Positions 1 through 7,155 of a DNA stretch of 9,176 nt are shown here, in pieces. The position numbers were made by a program, and so were the translations under genes. Within the stretch, counting starts at the first letter, position 1. Each line of letters starts with the position of its first letter. The DNA comes from Pseudomonadota bacterium (GTDB taxonomy: Bacteria; Pseudomonadota; Gammaproteobacteria; Burkholderiales; Thiobacillaceae): the NCBI GenBank assembly GCA_021780975.1, contig JAJXXS010000049.1, positions 1 through 9,176 of the forward strand, written 5' to 3'. The notes beneath the pieces are model-generated. The model did no database searches. It was not told the origin of the DNA and was given only the letters and a program-made list of their open reading frames with translations.

Positions 1-516
1 TACTCCGGCCTGGTGCGCAGCGCCCAGGCCCTGGAAGGGCCCGCCGCGCCACGGCTGGGCGATCTCATGGCGGCCCAGATCGACCGCATCAACCTGATCT
101 GGTTGCTGCGCTACCGCTTCACCTATGCACTGGCGCCGGCACAGGTGTATTACCTGCTGATCCCCAGCCACTACCGGCTCAACCGCGAGCGCCTGCGCGC
201 CCTGACGCAGCTGCCCACACCAGACGCCGTGCTGCGCGCGCTGCCGGCGCCGTATGCGCGCCTCCTGGCTGGCGCGGCCAATGTCAGCCAGGCGCGCCAG
301 GCCATGACCGAGCATGGGCTGGCACTCGCGCGCGCCACGCTGCGCCAGCCACAGGCGCCCTTGGCCCGCACCTTTGCCTACCTGCTGCTGCGCGAGCACG
401 ACCTGCGCCGCCTGCGCGCCGTGGTGCGCGGCCAGCACCTAGCCCTGCCCGCGGCCCTGATCCGCGAAGCCATGGGGCTGGAGGCCAGCCCTGACCTGCA
501 GCAGCAGGCCGCCTGA
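1..516 (+). CDS. atpC: V/A-type ATPase subunit C (5'-truncated by window edge)
   Basis: The open frame enters from the left edge (first codon TAC at 1) and stops with TGA at 514-516, leaving 171 residues of the C-terminal part. In this family subunit C is the socket, related to eukaryotic subunit d, that seats the central D/F shaft on the proteolipid ring. The visible part is all-alpha. It contains a family-like segment around 'AAQIDRINLIWLLRYR', a later 'YYLLIPSHYRLN' stretch, and a C-terminal 'LLLREHDLRRLRAVVRGQ' helix like the end of known C subunits. No signal peptide or membrane segment is seen. It lies 12 nt before subunit I in the same orientation, and the operon context supports the call. 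The GTG at 13 is an internal codon, not a start, because the frame is open to the edge. Full-length members are about 320-350 residues, so roughly half is missing from view. Confidence 0.85.
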   Translation, partial: YSGLVRSAQALEGPAAPRLGDLMAAQIDRINLIWLLRYRFTYALAPAQVYYLLIPSHYRLNRERLRALTQLPTPDAVLRALPAPYARLLAGAANVSQARQAMTEHGLALARATLRQPQAPLARTFAYLLLREHDLRRLRAVVRGQHLALPAALIREAMGLEASPDLQQQAA

Positions 517-528
517 CGAAAGCGCCGC

Positions 529-2436
529 ATGTTCAAGCCGGAACCCATGCAGCATCTCACCCTCTACGCCCTGCGCGCGGACCTGCCGCAACTGGCGCTG
601 GAACTCGCACGCCAGAGCGATTTTTGCCCGGACGCCCCCACCGCCGAGGACACCCTTGCGCAGCTGGAGCAGCTGCCCGGCAAGTCTTATCGCGAACGCT
701 ACACCTCCGCCCTGGTGCGCTACCAGAAGATACTGGCATTTTGCGACGGTCATCCCACCCCGCCCCCGGCTCAGCCCGAGCCCGTCGCGGAGGCCGAGCT
801 CGAACGTCTGGACGCTTGGCTGGGCGAGGTATGGCTGGAATGCTCCAGGTATCAGGAACAGCGCCGCGCCATCGAAGAAGAGCAAAAACGCCTGCGGCAC
901 CTGCTGTCGCTGCTGGAGCGCTTTGCGGACCTGAAGCTGGATCTGGGCCTGCTCGCCCGCCCCAACCGTTTTCTCGACATCGAGATCGGCAGCCTGCCCA
1001 CCGTGAACCGCGTGCGCCTGGCAGATGCCCTGCTCATGGCCGGCTGCCTGATGCAGTCCTTCCACGTATCCGCCGAGGTCACCCACGCGGTCGTCGTCGG
1101 GCCGTCCGGGCAGCGCGCCCAGGTGCGCGACCTGCTGCATACGGCAGCCTGGCAGGCCATGGAGTTGCCGCCGGAACTGCTCGCCCTGCCCGACGCCGCG
1201 CGCCGTTCCCTTGCGGCCCGGCTGCACGCCGCCGACGCGGAACGCGCCCGCGTGGTGGGCCAGAGCGAGGAAGCGCTACGGACGCATCAGGCGCGCCTGG
1301 CTGCGGCGGCACTGACCCTGGCGCATGCGCAGCCCTATGCCCGCCTGGCGGAGGAGGCGCTGCACGGCCATGGCAGCCTGGCCGCCATCACCGGCTGGGT
1401 GCCGCGCCGCCAGGCGCCCGCGCTGCAGCAGCGCCTCACCGCCGCGCTGCCCGGACGCACTGCAATCCACCTGCGCGACCCCCGCGCCGAGGAACGCCCG
1501 CAGGTGCCCTCGGCCTTGCGCCACCCCGCCTGGCTGCAGCCCTTCATGCCGCTCCTGCGCAACTATGGCGTGCCCCGCTACGGCGAAGTCGACCCCACCC
1601 TGCCCTTTGCCCTGAGCTTCGTCATCATGTTCGGCGCCATGTTCGGCGACGTCGGCCATGGCCTGGTCATCGCCCTGGCCGCGCTGCTGCTGCGGCGGCG
1701 CTTTCCCCGCCGCGCCGGCCTGGGGCTGGCCGTGGGCGGTGCGTCGATGATCTTCGGCTTTGCCTATGGCAGCGTCTTCGGCGCCGAATGGATCCATCCG
1801 CTGTGGATGTCGCCCATGGCGGACCCGGTGCGAATGCTGGTTCTGGCGGTGTGGTGGGGCGTCGGCTTCATCAGCCTGACGGCCGCCCTCGCCGTCTACA
1901 ACCGCCTCGTGGAGCGGCGCATCGCCTCGGCGCTGTGCGATTCCGCCGGGCTCGCCGGCATCGCCTTCTACCTGGCTGCTGTGGCCGTTCTCGCCGTCTG
2001 GCTCCGCACCGGCACCCTGGCCCGGGGGCCAGCCCTTGCCGCGCTGCTAGCCCTGGCCGTGGTGGTGTTCTACAAATGGCGTCAGCAGCAGGACCGCGGC
2101 CCGGAGCGGCTGGCCGTCGCCCTCATCGAGGGCGTCGAGACGATCAGCAGCTACTTCTCGAATACCTTATCCTTCATGCGGGTGGCGGCCTTCAGCCTGA
2201 ACCACGTCGTCCTGGCGCTGGCGGTCTTTGCCCTGGCCGACAGCCTGGGCAGCCTGGGTCATGGAATCGCGCTGGTCGCCGGCAACGCGTTCATCGTCGT
2301 GCTCGAAGGCGGCATCGTCGGCATCCAGGTACTGCGTCTGGAATACTATGAGGGCCTGACGCGTTTCTTCAACGGCGACGGCCGCGAGTTCCGGCCCCTC
2401 ACCCTGGCGACTGCGGTCGTGCCGAGGGCGGCTTGA
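529..2436 (+). CDS. atpI: V/A-type ATPase subunit I (membrane stator a-subunit)
   Basis: This 635-residue protein carries ions past the rotating c-ring and anchors the peripheral stalks. Residues 1 to about 340 are a hydrophilic, partly coiled-coil cytoplasmic domain; from about 355 there are seven or eight hydrophobic helices. Family motifs are clear: 'MFGDVGHG' at 371-378, a glycine-rich 'GFAYGSVFGAEW' at 410-421, 'SNTLSFMRVAAFSLNH' around 544-559, and 'QVLRLEYYEGLTRFF' near the C terminus. R551 and R603 sit where the two essential stator arginines of Thermus and yeast lie, which supports a working ion path. Length is close to the Thermus protein. ATG 529 is 12 nt after subunit C with only a weak GAAAG upstream; ATG 547 is an alternative start that would remove six residues. 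Translation is probably coupled to C. Rating: family certain, exact start less so. Confidence 0.95.
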   Translation: MFKPEPMQHLTLYALRADLPQLALELARQSDFCPDAPTAEDTLAQLEQLPGKSYRERYTSALVRYQKILAFCDGHPTPPPAQPEPVAEAELERLDAWLGEVWLECSRYQEQRRAIEEEQKRLRHLLSLLERFADLKLDLGLLARPNRFLDIEIGSLPTVNRVRLADALLMAGCLMQSFHVSAEVTHAVVVGPSGQRAQVRDLLHTAAWQAMELPPELLALPDAARRSLAARLHAADAERARVVGQSEEALRTHQARLAAAALTLAHAQPYARLAEEALHGHGSLAAITGWVPRRQAPALQQRLTAALPGRTAIHLRDPRAEERPQVPSALRHPAWLQPFMPLLRNYGVPRYGEVDPTLPFALSFVIMFGAMFGDVGHGLVIALAALLLRRRFPRRAGLGLAVGGASMIFGFAYGSVFGAEWIHPLWMSPMADPVRMLVLAVWWGVGFISLTAALAVYNRLVERRIASALCDSAGLAGIAFYLAAVAVLAVWLRTGTLARGPALAALLALAVVVFYKWRQQQDRGPERLAVALIEGVETISSYFSNTLSFMRVAAFSLNHVVLALAVFALADSLGSLGHGIALVAGNAFIVVLEGGIVGIQVLRLEYYEGLTRFFNGDGREFRPLTLATAVVPRAA

Positions 2437-2472
2437 CGCGGCGATACGAATTCCACAACCTGACAGGCAACC

Positions 2473-2480
2473 AAGGAGAG
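2473..2480 (+). promoter_or_regulatory. Strong Shine-Dalgarno of subunit K
   Basis: The sequence AAGGAGAG lies 4 nt before ATG 2485. It is the best ribosome binding site in the operon and follows the longest internal gap (48 nt). Proteolipid is needed in many copies per complex, so a strong independent site fits. That link is inference. Confidence 0.75.
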
Positions 2481-2484
2481 GCTT

Positions 2485-2931
2485 ATGTACTGGCTGGCGA
2501 GCTTGATGGGACTATCCACGGTGTTCATCATCGCCCTGGGTCTGTATCTCGAACTGAACCGGAGCGCCGCGAAAAACATCCCGCCGCGGCGTCTGCGCAG
2601 CGCGCTCGGCGCGCACCTGGCGCTGTTCGCCGCAGCACTCGCCGGCACCCTGTTTCTCGGCATCCATGACGCGCTGGCGCAAACCCCCGCGAGCACCTCC
2701 GGCGGCGCGGTGACGCTGGGCTTCGGCCTGGCCATCCTCGGTGCCGGACTGCCCATGGCGGTGGCCGCCATCGGGGCCGGCATCGCGCTCGGGCCGGTCG
2801 GTGCCGCCGCCATGGCAGTGCTCGCAGAAAAGCCGGAAATGTTCGGCCGCACCCTGGTCTACATGGGCCTCGCAGAGGGCATCGCCATCTATGGCCTGGT
2901 GGTGAGCATCCTGCTGCTGGGCAGGATTTGA
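2485..2931 (+). CDS. atpK: V/A-type ATPase subunit K (c-ring proteolipid, 148 aa precursor)
   Basis: K forms the membrane rotor ring that carries the coupling ion. The C-terminal part is a classic two-helix hairpin: a Gly/Ala-rich helix at about 75-103, a polar loop 'AEKPEMFGR' at 114-122, then 'VYMGLAEGIAIYGLVVSILLL' with the ion-carrying carboxylate E131. E131 is followed by Gly, not Ser or Thr, and the first helix has no Gln, which suggests H+ coupling (inference). The N terminus is unusual. A hydrophobic segment (about 2-23) is followed by a basic linker with 'PPRRLRSA' and then a second hydrophobic stretch (about 41-60) ending in 'DALAQT'. This resembles a signal peptide with cleavage after A65, which would leave an 83-residue mature c subunit. 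Without cleavage the protein would have four membrane segments. ATG 2485 is fixed by the strong AAGGAGAG upstream. The reading frame continues, after a TGA and one codon, into subunit F. Confidence 0.93.
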   Translation: MYWLASLMGLSTVFIIALGLYLELNRSAAKNIPPRRLRSALGAHLALFAAALAGTLFLGIHDALAQTPASTSGGAVTLGFGLAILGAGLPMAVAAIGAGIALGPVGAAAMAVLAEKPEMFGRTLVYMGLAEGIAIYGLVVSILLLGRI

Positions 2932-2934
2932 TCC

Positions 2935-3291
2935 TTGGCAGACGCCGCCCCGACACCCGCTCGCCCGACCCGCCTCATCGTCATGGGCAGCGCGGCGCTG
3001 TGCGAGGGCTTCGGCCTGGTCGGCATGGAAACCCATGCCGATGCCACGCCCGCCGACGTGGAGGCCCTGCTCAAGGAACTGACGCGCAGACAGGCCCCGG
3101 CGCTGATCTTCCTCGAACACCGCCTGGCCCGTGTCGCCGGCGCGTGGCTGCAGCGCGTGCGCGACGAAGGCGGACGCATCGTGGTTACCGAGGTGCCCGC
3201 CCTCAACGCGCCGAGCGACTACCGCCCTGCCGTGGACGAAATGGTGCTCGCGCTGCTGGGGCCCTCGGCGCTGGAAGACAAGGAAGCATGA
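2935..3291 (+). CDS. atpF: V/A-type ATPase subunit F (central shaft), TTG start
   Basis: A soluble protein of 118 residues that binds subunit D in the rotor shaft (NtpG in Enterococcus). The visible pattern is a first beta strand 'RLIVMG' (13-18), then 'GFGLVGMETH' (25-34) like the family's GF-x-LAG stretch, a helix rich in Leu and Glu, a second strand 'PALIFLEH', and a later 'GRIVVTEVPAL'. This matches the small Rossmann-like fold of the family, although sequence conservation in F is low and operon position helps the call. The start is TTG at 2935. No ATG or GTG precedes the first strand, and AGGA at 2923-2926 sits 8 nt upstream. The internal ATG 2983 would delete the first strand. The gene begins 3 nt after the subunit K stop in the same frame, and its own TGA overlaps the ATG of subunit E (ATGA, 3288-3291), so translation is probably coupled. 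Confidence 0.85.
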   Translation: MADAAPTPARPTRLIVMGSAALCEGFGLVGMETHADATPADVEALLKELTRRQAPALIFLEHRLARVAGAWLQRVRDEGGRIVVTEVPALNAPSDYRPAVDEMVLALLGPSALEDKEA

Positions 3292-3938
3292 CGGCGAACG
3301 ACAGCCAGGTGGCGGCGCTGGAACGCAATATCCTCCAGCAGGCCGAGCGCCTCGCCGAAGAGCACATCGCCAATGCCCAGGCGACGTGCGAGCGCATCCT
3401 GCGCGAAGCGACCGAGCGCCTGCGCCTGCGCGAGGAGCACGCGATACTGACCGCCAAGGCCGAAGGCGAGCGCCTCTACCGGCGCCGCGTACAGGCCGCA
3501 GCCATCCGTTTGCGCGCCGATACCGATCGCCTGCGCTGGACCCTGGTCAGCGCGGTGATGGACCAACTCCGCCGGCGCCTGGCCGAAGTGGCCGAGGGCG
3601 CGGACTACCCGGCCCTGCTGCGCCGCCACCTGCAGGAAGCGGCGCGCGCCATCGGCGGCAAGCTGCTGCATGCCCGCCTCAACGCCCGCGACCGCCCGCG
3701 CTTTGCCCACGACTGGCTGGATCTGGCGCAGCAGGCGGCACCGCAGACCGAGATCGTGCTCGATCAGGAGACCTTCACTGGCATGGGCGGCGTGGTGGTG
3801 CTGAGCGCCGACGGCCTGGTCCGCGTCGACAATTCCTTCGAAGGGCGCCTGGCGCTCATGGAAGACGAACTGCAGCGCGTCATCATGGAAGCGCTGTTTG
3901 CGACCCCACCCCACCAGGATGCCGCCCCGCATGGCTGA
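3288..3938 (+). CDS. atpE: V/A-type ATPase subunit E (peripheral stalk)
   Basis: This 216-residue protein forms one half of the peripheral stalk, which keeps A3B3 from turning with the rotor. Residues about 5-100 are a long charged helix full of Glu, Arg and Ala ('ALERNILQQAERLAEEHIA' and following), as expected for the stalk coiled coil. The C-terminal globular domain has the family hallmark: G165, G167-G168, then 'VVVLSADGLVRVDNSFEGRL' to L188 and 'ALF' near the end. ATG 3288 overlaps the subunit F stop in ATGA. An AAGGAAG lies immediately upstream, with rather short spacing. Its 3' end overlaps the subunit A start by 8 nt. Partner subunit G/H, with which E normally pairs, has no gene in the window. 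Length is near the usual 190-210 residues. The name must not be confused with F-type AtpE (the c subunit). Confidence 0.9.
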   Translation: MTANDSQVAALERNILQQAERLAEEHIANAQATCERILREATERLRLREEHAILTAKAEGERLYRRRVQAAAIRLRADTDRLRWTLVSAVMDQLRRRLAEVAEGADYPALLRRHLQEAARAIGGKLLHARLNARDRPRFAHDWLDLAQQAAPQTEIVLDQETFTGMGGVVVLSADGLVRVDNSFEGRLALMEDELQRVIMEALFATPPHQDAAPHG

Positions 3939-5745
3939 CGCCCCACGCATCCTGGAAATCAACGGCCCGATCGCCGTGGTCCACCTTCCCGGTGCGCGCA
4001 ACGGCGAGCAGATCAGGGTGGGGAATGCCGGCCTCGTCGGCGAAATCATCGAACTCGACGGCCCCCAGGCCACCGCGCAGATCTATGAAAGCACCGAGGG
4101 GCTGCGGCCGGGCGAACCCGTGGCCGCACTGGGCCATCCGCTGTCGGTGGAACTGGGGCCGGGCCTGCTGGGAAGCCTGTTCGACGGCGTGCAGCGACCG
4201 CTCGCCGGCATGCTGCGCGCCAGCGGCGACCGCATTGCCCGCGGCCTCGACCTCCCCATCCTGGACCGGCAAAAGCCCTGGCACTTCATTCCCGATGCCG
4301 ACCTGCAGCCCGGCGCCACGCTGCGCGGCGGCGAGCGCCTGGGTATGGTGCAGGAGACGCCCAGCATCAGCCATCAGATCCTGGCACCTCCGGACGTGGC
4401 TGGGCAATTGCTCGACCTGGCGCCGGAAGGCGACTACACCCTGGAGCAGGTCATCGCCCACGTGCGCCAGGGGGCCGATGGCGCCATGCGCCGCCTCAGC
4501 CTTTACCAGCGCTGGCCGGTACGCACCCCGCGCCCCTACCAGCGACGCGACCACGCCGTGCTGCCGCTGCTCACCGGGCAGCGCATCCTCGACACCTTTT
4601 TCCCCCTGCTCAAGGGGGGCAAGGCCGCCGTGCCGGGTCCCTTTGGCGCCGGCAAGACCATGCTGCAGCAGCAGATCGTGCGCTGGTGCAACGCCCAGAT
4701 CGTGATCTACGTGGGCTGCGGGGAGCGTGGCAACGAACTGGTCGACGTGCTGGAGACACTGCCGCGGCTCACCGATCCCCACAACGGCCGGCCGCTCATG
4801 GAGCGCACCCTGATGGTCGCCAACACCTCCAACATGCCGGTGGTGGCACGCGAAGCTTCCATCTACGTCGGCATCACCATGGCCGAATATTTCCGCGACC
4901 AGGGCTACGACGTGGTGATGGTGGCAGATTCCACCAGCCGCTGGGCGGAAGCGCTGCGCGAGGTCAGCGCGCGCCTCGGGCAGATGCCGGCGGAAGAAGG
5001 CTATCCCGCCTATCTGGCCTCGCGCCTCTCGGCCTTCTACGAGCGCGCCGGACGAGTGCGCACCCTGTCGGGGCAGTTCGGCTCGATCAGCCTCATCGGC
5101 GCGGTGTCGCCGCCCGGCGGCGATTTTTCCGAGCCGGTCACCAACCACACCAAGGATGCGATACAGACCTTCTGGGCTCTGTCCAAGGAGCTGGCCGACG
5201 CGCGCCACTACCCGGCCGTGGACTGGAGCGAAAGCTTTTCCGGGCAGATCGGCGCCGCCGCGCAATGGTGGACGGAAAACGTGGATGCGCGCTGGGAAGG
5301 GCGCCGTGCTGAGGCGCTGGCGCTGCTCAGCCAGGCCGAGGAGCTCGCGCGCATCGTCAACCTGGTGGGCGTGGAAGCGCTCTCCAGCACGCAGCGCTGG
5401 GACCTGGAGGGCGCCGCACTGGTGCGTGAGGGCGTGCTGCAGCAAAGCGCCCTGGATGAGGTGGACAGCTACTGCTCTCCGCAAAAGCAGTTCCTCCTGC
5501 TGAACTGCATGCTCGACATCGTCCACAGCGGCGCCGACATGCTGGCGCTAGGCGTGCCGGTGCAGCGCCTGCTCAAGCTGCCGCTGCTGGCGCAAGCCCG
5601 GCGCTACAAGAGCCAATACGCCAACGACCAGCTGCAGGCCCTACAGCGCGATGCGGCGCAGGCCCTGCGCGCGGCCCTCGACCCGCTGCGCAGCGAATAC
5701 GTTGCAGCGCAGAACCCGCCGGCCGAGCCGCAGCCCGCGCCATGA
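3931..5745 (+). CDS. atpA: V/A-type ATPase catalytic subunit A
   Basis: The catalytic subunit has 604 residues and binds and hydrolyses (or makes) ATP in the A3B3 head. The order is an N-terminal beta barrel ('RILEINGPIAVVHLPGA'), the extra domain typical of A over F-type beta (about 110-185), then the ATPase core. The core has P-loop 'GPFGAGKT' (236-243; K242, T243), 'VGCGERGNE' with catalytic E265, 'VADSTSRWAEALREVSARL' (Walker B region, from 331), 'PAEEGYPAYLASRL', and the ATPase signature 'PAVDWSESFS' (428-437). A helical C domain and a Pro/Ala-rich tail follow. The P-loop has Ala where many V/A enzymes have Ser. ATG 3931 matches the family N terminus; ATG 3919, four codons upstream in frame, is an alternative, with AGGA at 3916-3919. 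The start overlaps subunit E by 8 nt, and the stop overlaps subunit B in ATGA. Very confident. Confidence 0.97.
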   Translation: MADAPRILEINGPIAVVHLPGARNGEQIRVGNAGLVGEIIELDGPQATAQIYESTEGLRPGEPVAALGHPLSVELGPGLLGSLFDGVQRPLAGMLRASGDRIARGLDLPILDRQKPWHFIPDADLQPGATLRGGERLGMVQETPSISHQILAPPDVAGQLLDLAPEGDYTLEQVIAHVRQGADGAMRRLSLYQRWPVRTPRPYQRRDHAVLPLLTGQRILDTFFPLLKGGKAAVPGPFGAGKTMLQQQIVRWCNAQIVIYVGCGERGNELVDVLETLPRLTDPHNGRPLMERTLMVANTSNMPVVAREASIYVGITMAEYFRDQGYDVVMVADSTSRWAEALREVSARLGQMPAEEGYPAYLASRLSAFYERAGRVRTLSGQFGSISLIGAVSPPGGDFSEPVTNHTKDAIQTFWALSKELADARHYPAVDWSESFSGQIGAAAQWWTENVDARWEGRRAEALALLSQAEELARIVNLVGVEALSSTQRWDLEGAALVREGVLQQSALDEVDSYCSPQKQFLLLNCMLDIVHSGADMLALGVPVQRLLKLPLLAQARRYKSQYANDQLQALQRDAAQALRAALDPLRSEYVAAQNPPAEPQPAP

Positions 5746-7145
5746 AGGAAAAGGAGTTCCGCACCGCCTCGGCCGCACGCGGCGGCCTGCTGTTCATGCA
5801 GAACACGCCCGGCGTGGCCCTGGGCGACCGGGTCAGGCTGCAGGACTATCGCGGCCAGATTCGCAACGGCCAGGTCATCCGCAGTTCGGACGACTTGGTG
5901 CTGATCCAGGTTTTCGAGGGCACCGACGACCTCGACCTCGAGCATACCTGGGTGCGTTTTCTCGACCAGCCCTTCGAAGTCCCCCTCTCCCCGGAACTGC
6001 TGGGACGCGTCTTCAACGGCGTCGGCTTACCGCTGGATGGGCGCCCGCCGCTGATCTCGCCTCTGCGGCGCAACGTGCAGGGTGCTCCGGTCAACCCGGC
6101 GGCGCGCGCCTACCCGCGCGAATTCATCCAGACCGGCATCTCGACCATCGACGGCCTCAATTCCCTGGTGCGCGGCCAGAAGCTGCCGATTTTTTCCGGA
6201 GCTGGCCTGCCCCACAACCGCCTCGCCGCGCAGATCGTGCGCCAGGCCAGCCTGCCCGGCGAAGAATCCAATTTCGCCGTGGTGTTCGCCGCCATGGGCG
6301 TGCCCCACACCGACGCGCGCTTCTTCCAGGACGATTTCGAGCAGAGCGGCGTGCTCACCAACGTGGTCATGCTCATGAACCTGGCGAGCGATCCGCCCAT
6401 CGAGCGCCTCATCCTGCCGCGCACCGCCCTCACGGTGGCGGAATACCTGGCCTTCGACCTGGATCTGCACGTGCTCGTAGTGCTCAGCGACATGACCCTG
6501 TACGCCGAGGCGCTGCGCGAAGTCGCCATGGCCAAGGGCGATGTGCCGACGCGCAAAGGCTATCCCGGCTACCTCTATTCGGACCTCGCGGAAATCTACG
6601 AACGCGCCGGCCGCATCCGCGACAAGCGCGGCTCCGTGACCCTGGTGCCCGTGGTCAGCATGCCGTCCGACGATCTCACCCACCCGATCCCGGACCTCAC
6701 CGGCTACATCACCGAAGGGCAGATCGTGCTGTCGCGCGAACTGCACAGCCAGGGCATCTATCCTCCCGTGGCGGTGCTGCCATCGCTGTCCCGCCTCATG
6801 AAGGACGGCATCGGCGCCGACTACACGCGCGACGACCATCCACGCGTCGCCAGCCAGCTGTTCGCGGCCTATGCGCGCGCGCTGGAAGTACGTAACCTCG
6901 CCGCCATCATCGGCGCCGACGAACTGTCCGGCGCCGACCGGCAATATCTCGAATTCACCCGTGCGTTCGAAGAGCGCTTCGTGCGCCAGGGCGAGGACGA
7001 GAACCGCACCTTGGCGGACACTCTCGCCATCGCCTGGGAAGTGCTGTCGGTCCTGCCGGCTTCCGCCTTGACGCGCTTGCGCGAAGAAGACCTGGCCAAG
7101 TACCACCGCCCGGCGGAAATCTCCGCGCCGGGCGCCGAGCCATAG
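5742..7145 (+). CDS. atpB: V/A-type ATPase subunit B (non-catalytic nucleotide-binding)
   Basis: This 467-residue subunit alternates with A in the hexamer and supplies residues to the catalytic sites. An N-terminal beta barrel (about 1-75) precedes the nucleotide-binding-type domain. The domain starts with 'PREFIQTGISTIDGLNSLVRGQ' and then 'LPIFSGAGLPHNRLAAQI' (148-164), where the P-loop is degenerate and lacks the GKT lysine, as is normal for B. 'VVLSDMTLYAEALREVA', 'GYPGYLYSDLAEIYERAGR' and 'PSLSRLMKDG' follow; R351 in the last is at the position of the arginine finger. The C domain has 'ELSGADRQYLEF'. Length matches the usual 460-480 residues. No Shine-Dalgarno is visible before ATG 5742, but the ATGA overlap with A suggests coupled translation, which would keep A and B equal. 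It stops with TAG 10 nt before subunit D. Very confident. Confidence 0.97.
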   Translation: MKEKEFRTASAARGGLLFMQNTPGVALGDRVRLQDYRGQIRNGQVIRSSDDLVLIQVFEGTDDLDLEHTWVRFLDQPFEVPLSPELLGRVFNGVGLPLDGRPPLISPLRRNVQGAPVNPAARAYPREFIQTGISTIDGLNSLVRGQKLPIFSGAGLPHNRLAAQIVRQASLPGEESNFAVVFAAMGVPHTDARFFQDDFEQSGVLTNVVMLMNLASDPPIERLILPRTALTVAEYLAFDLDLHVLVVLSDMTLYAEALREVAMAKGDVPTRKGYPGYLYSDLAEIYERAGRIRDKRGSVTLVPVVSMPSDDLTHPIPDLTGYITEGQIVLSRELHSQGIYPPVAVLPSLSRLMKDGIGADYTRDDHPRVASQLFAAYARALEVRNLAAIIGADELSGADRQYLEFTRAFEERFVRQGEDENRTLADTLAIAWEVLSVLPASALTRLREEDLAKYHRPAEISAPGAEP

Positions 7146-7155
7146 GCCCGCCGCC

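Noticed and set aside
624..2351. Long plus-strand open frame (575 codons) inside subunit I in another frame
   Set aside because: The translation is Arg/Ala/Pro-rich and low in complexity, as expected of an out-of-frame GC-rich shadow, while the subunit I frame has clear family motifs.
2928..3287. Upstream extension of the subunit E frame to TTG 2928
   Set aside because: The extra 120 codons overlap subunit F out of frame and are Arg/Pro-rich. The ATG at 3288 gives the family-length protein.
3131..4705. Plus-strand open frame (524 codons) spanning F, E and A in another frame
   Set aside because: It crosses three real genes out of frame and has biased composition and no domain.
3883..5526. 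Long minus-strand open frame (547 codons) opposite subunit A
   Set aside because: It lies antisense to a gene with unmistakable catalytic motifs. High G+C removes stop codons from several frames, and the translation is rich in His, Gln and Gly with no recognisable domain.
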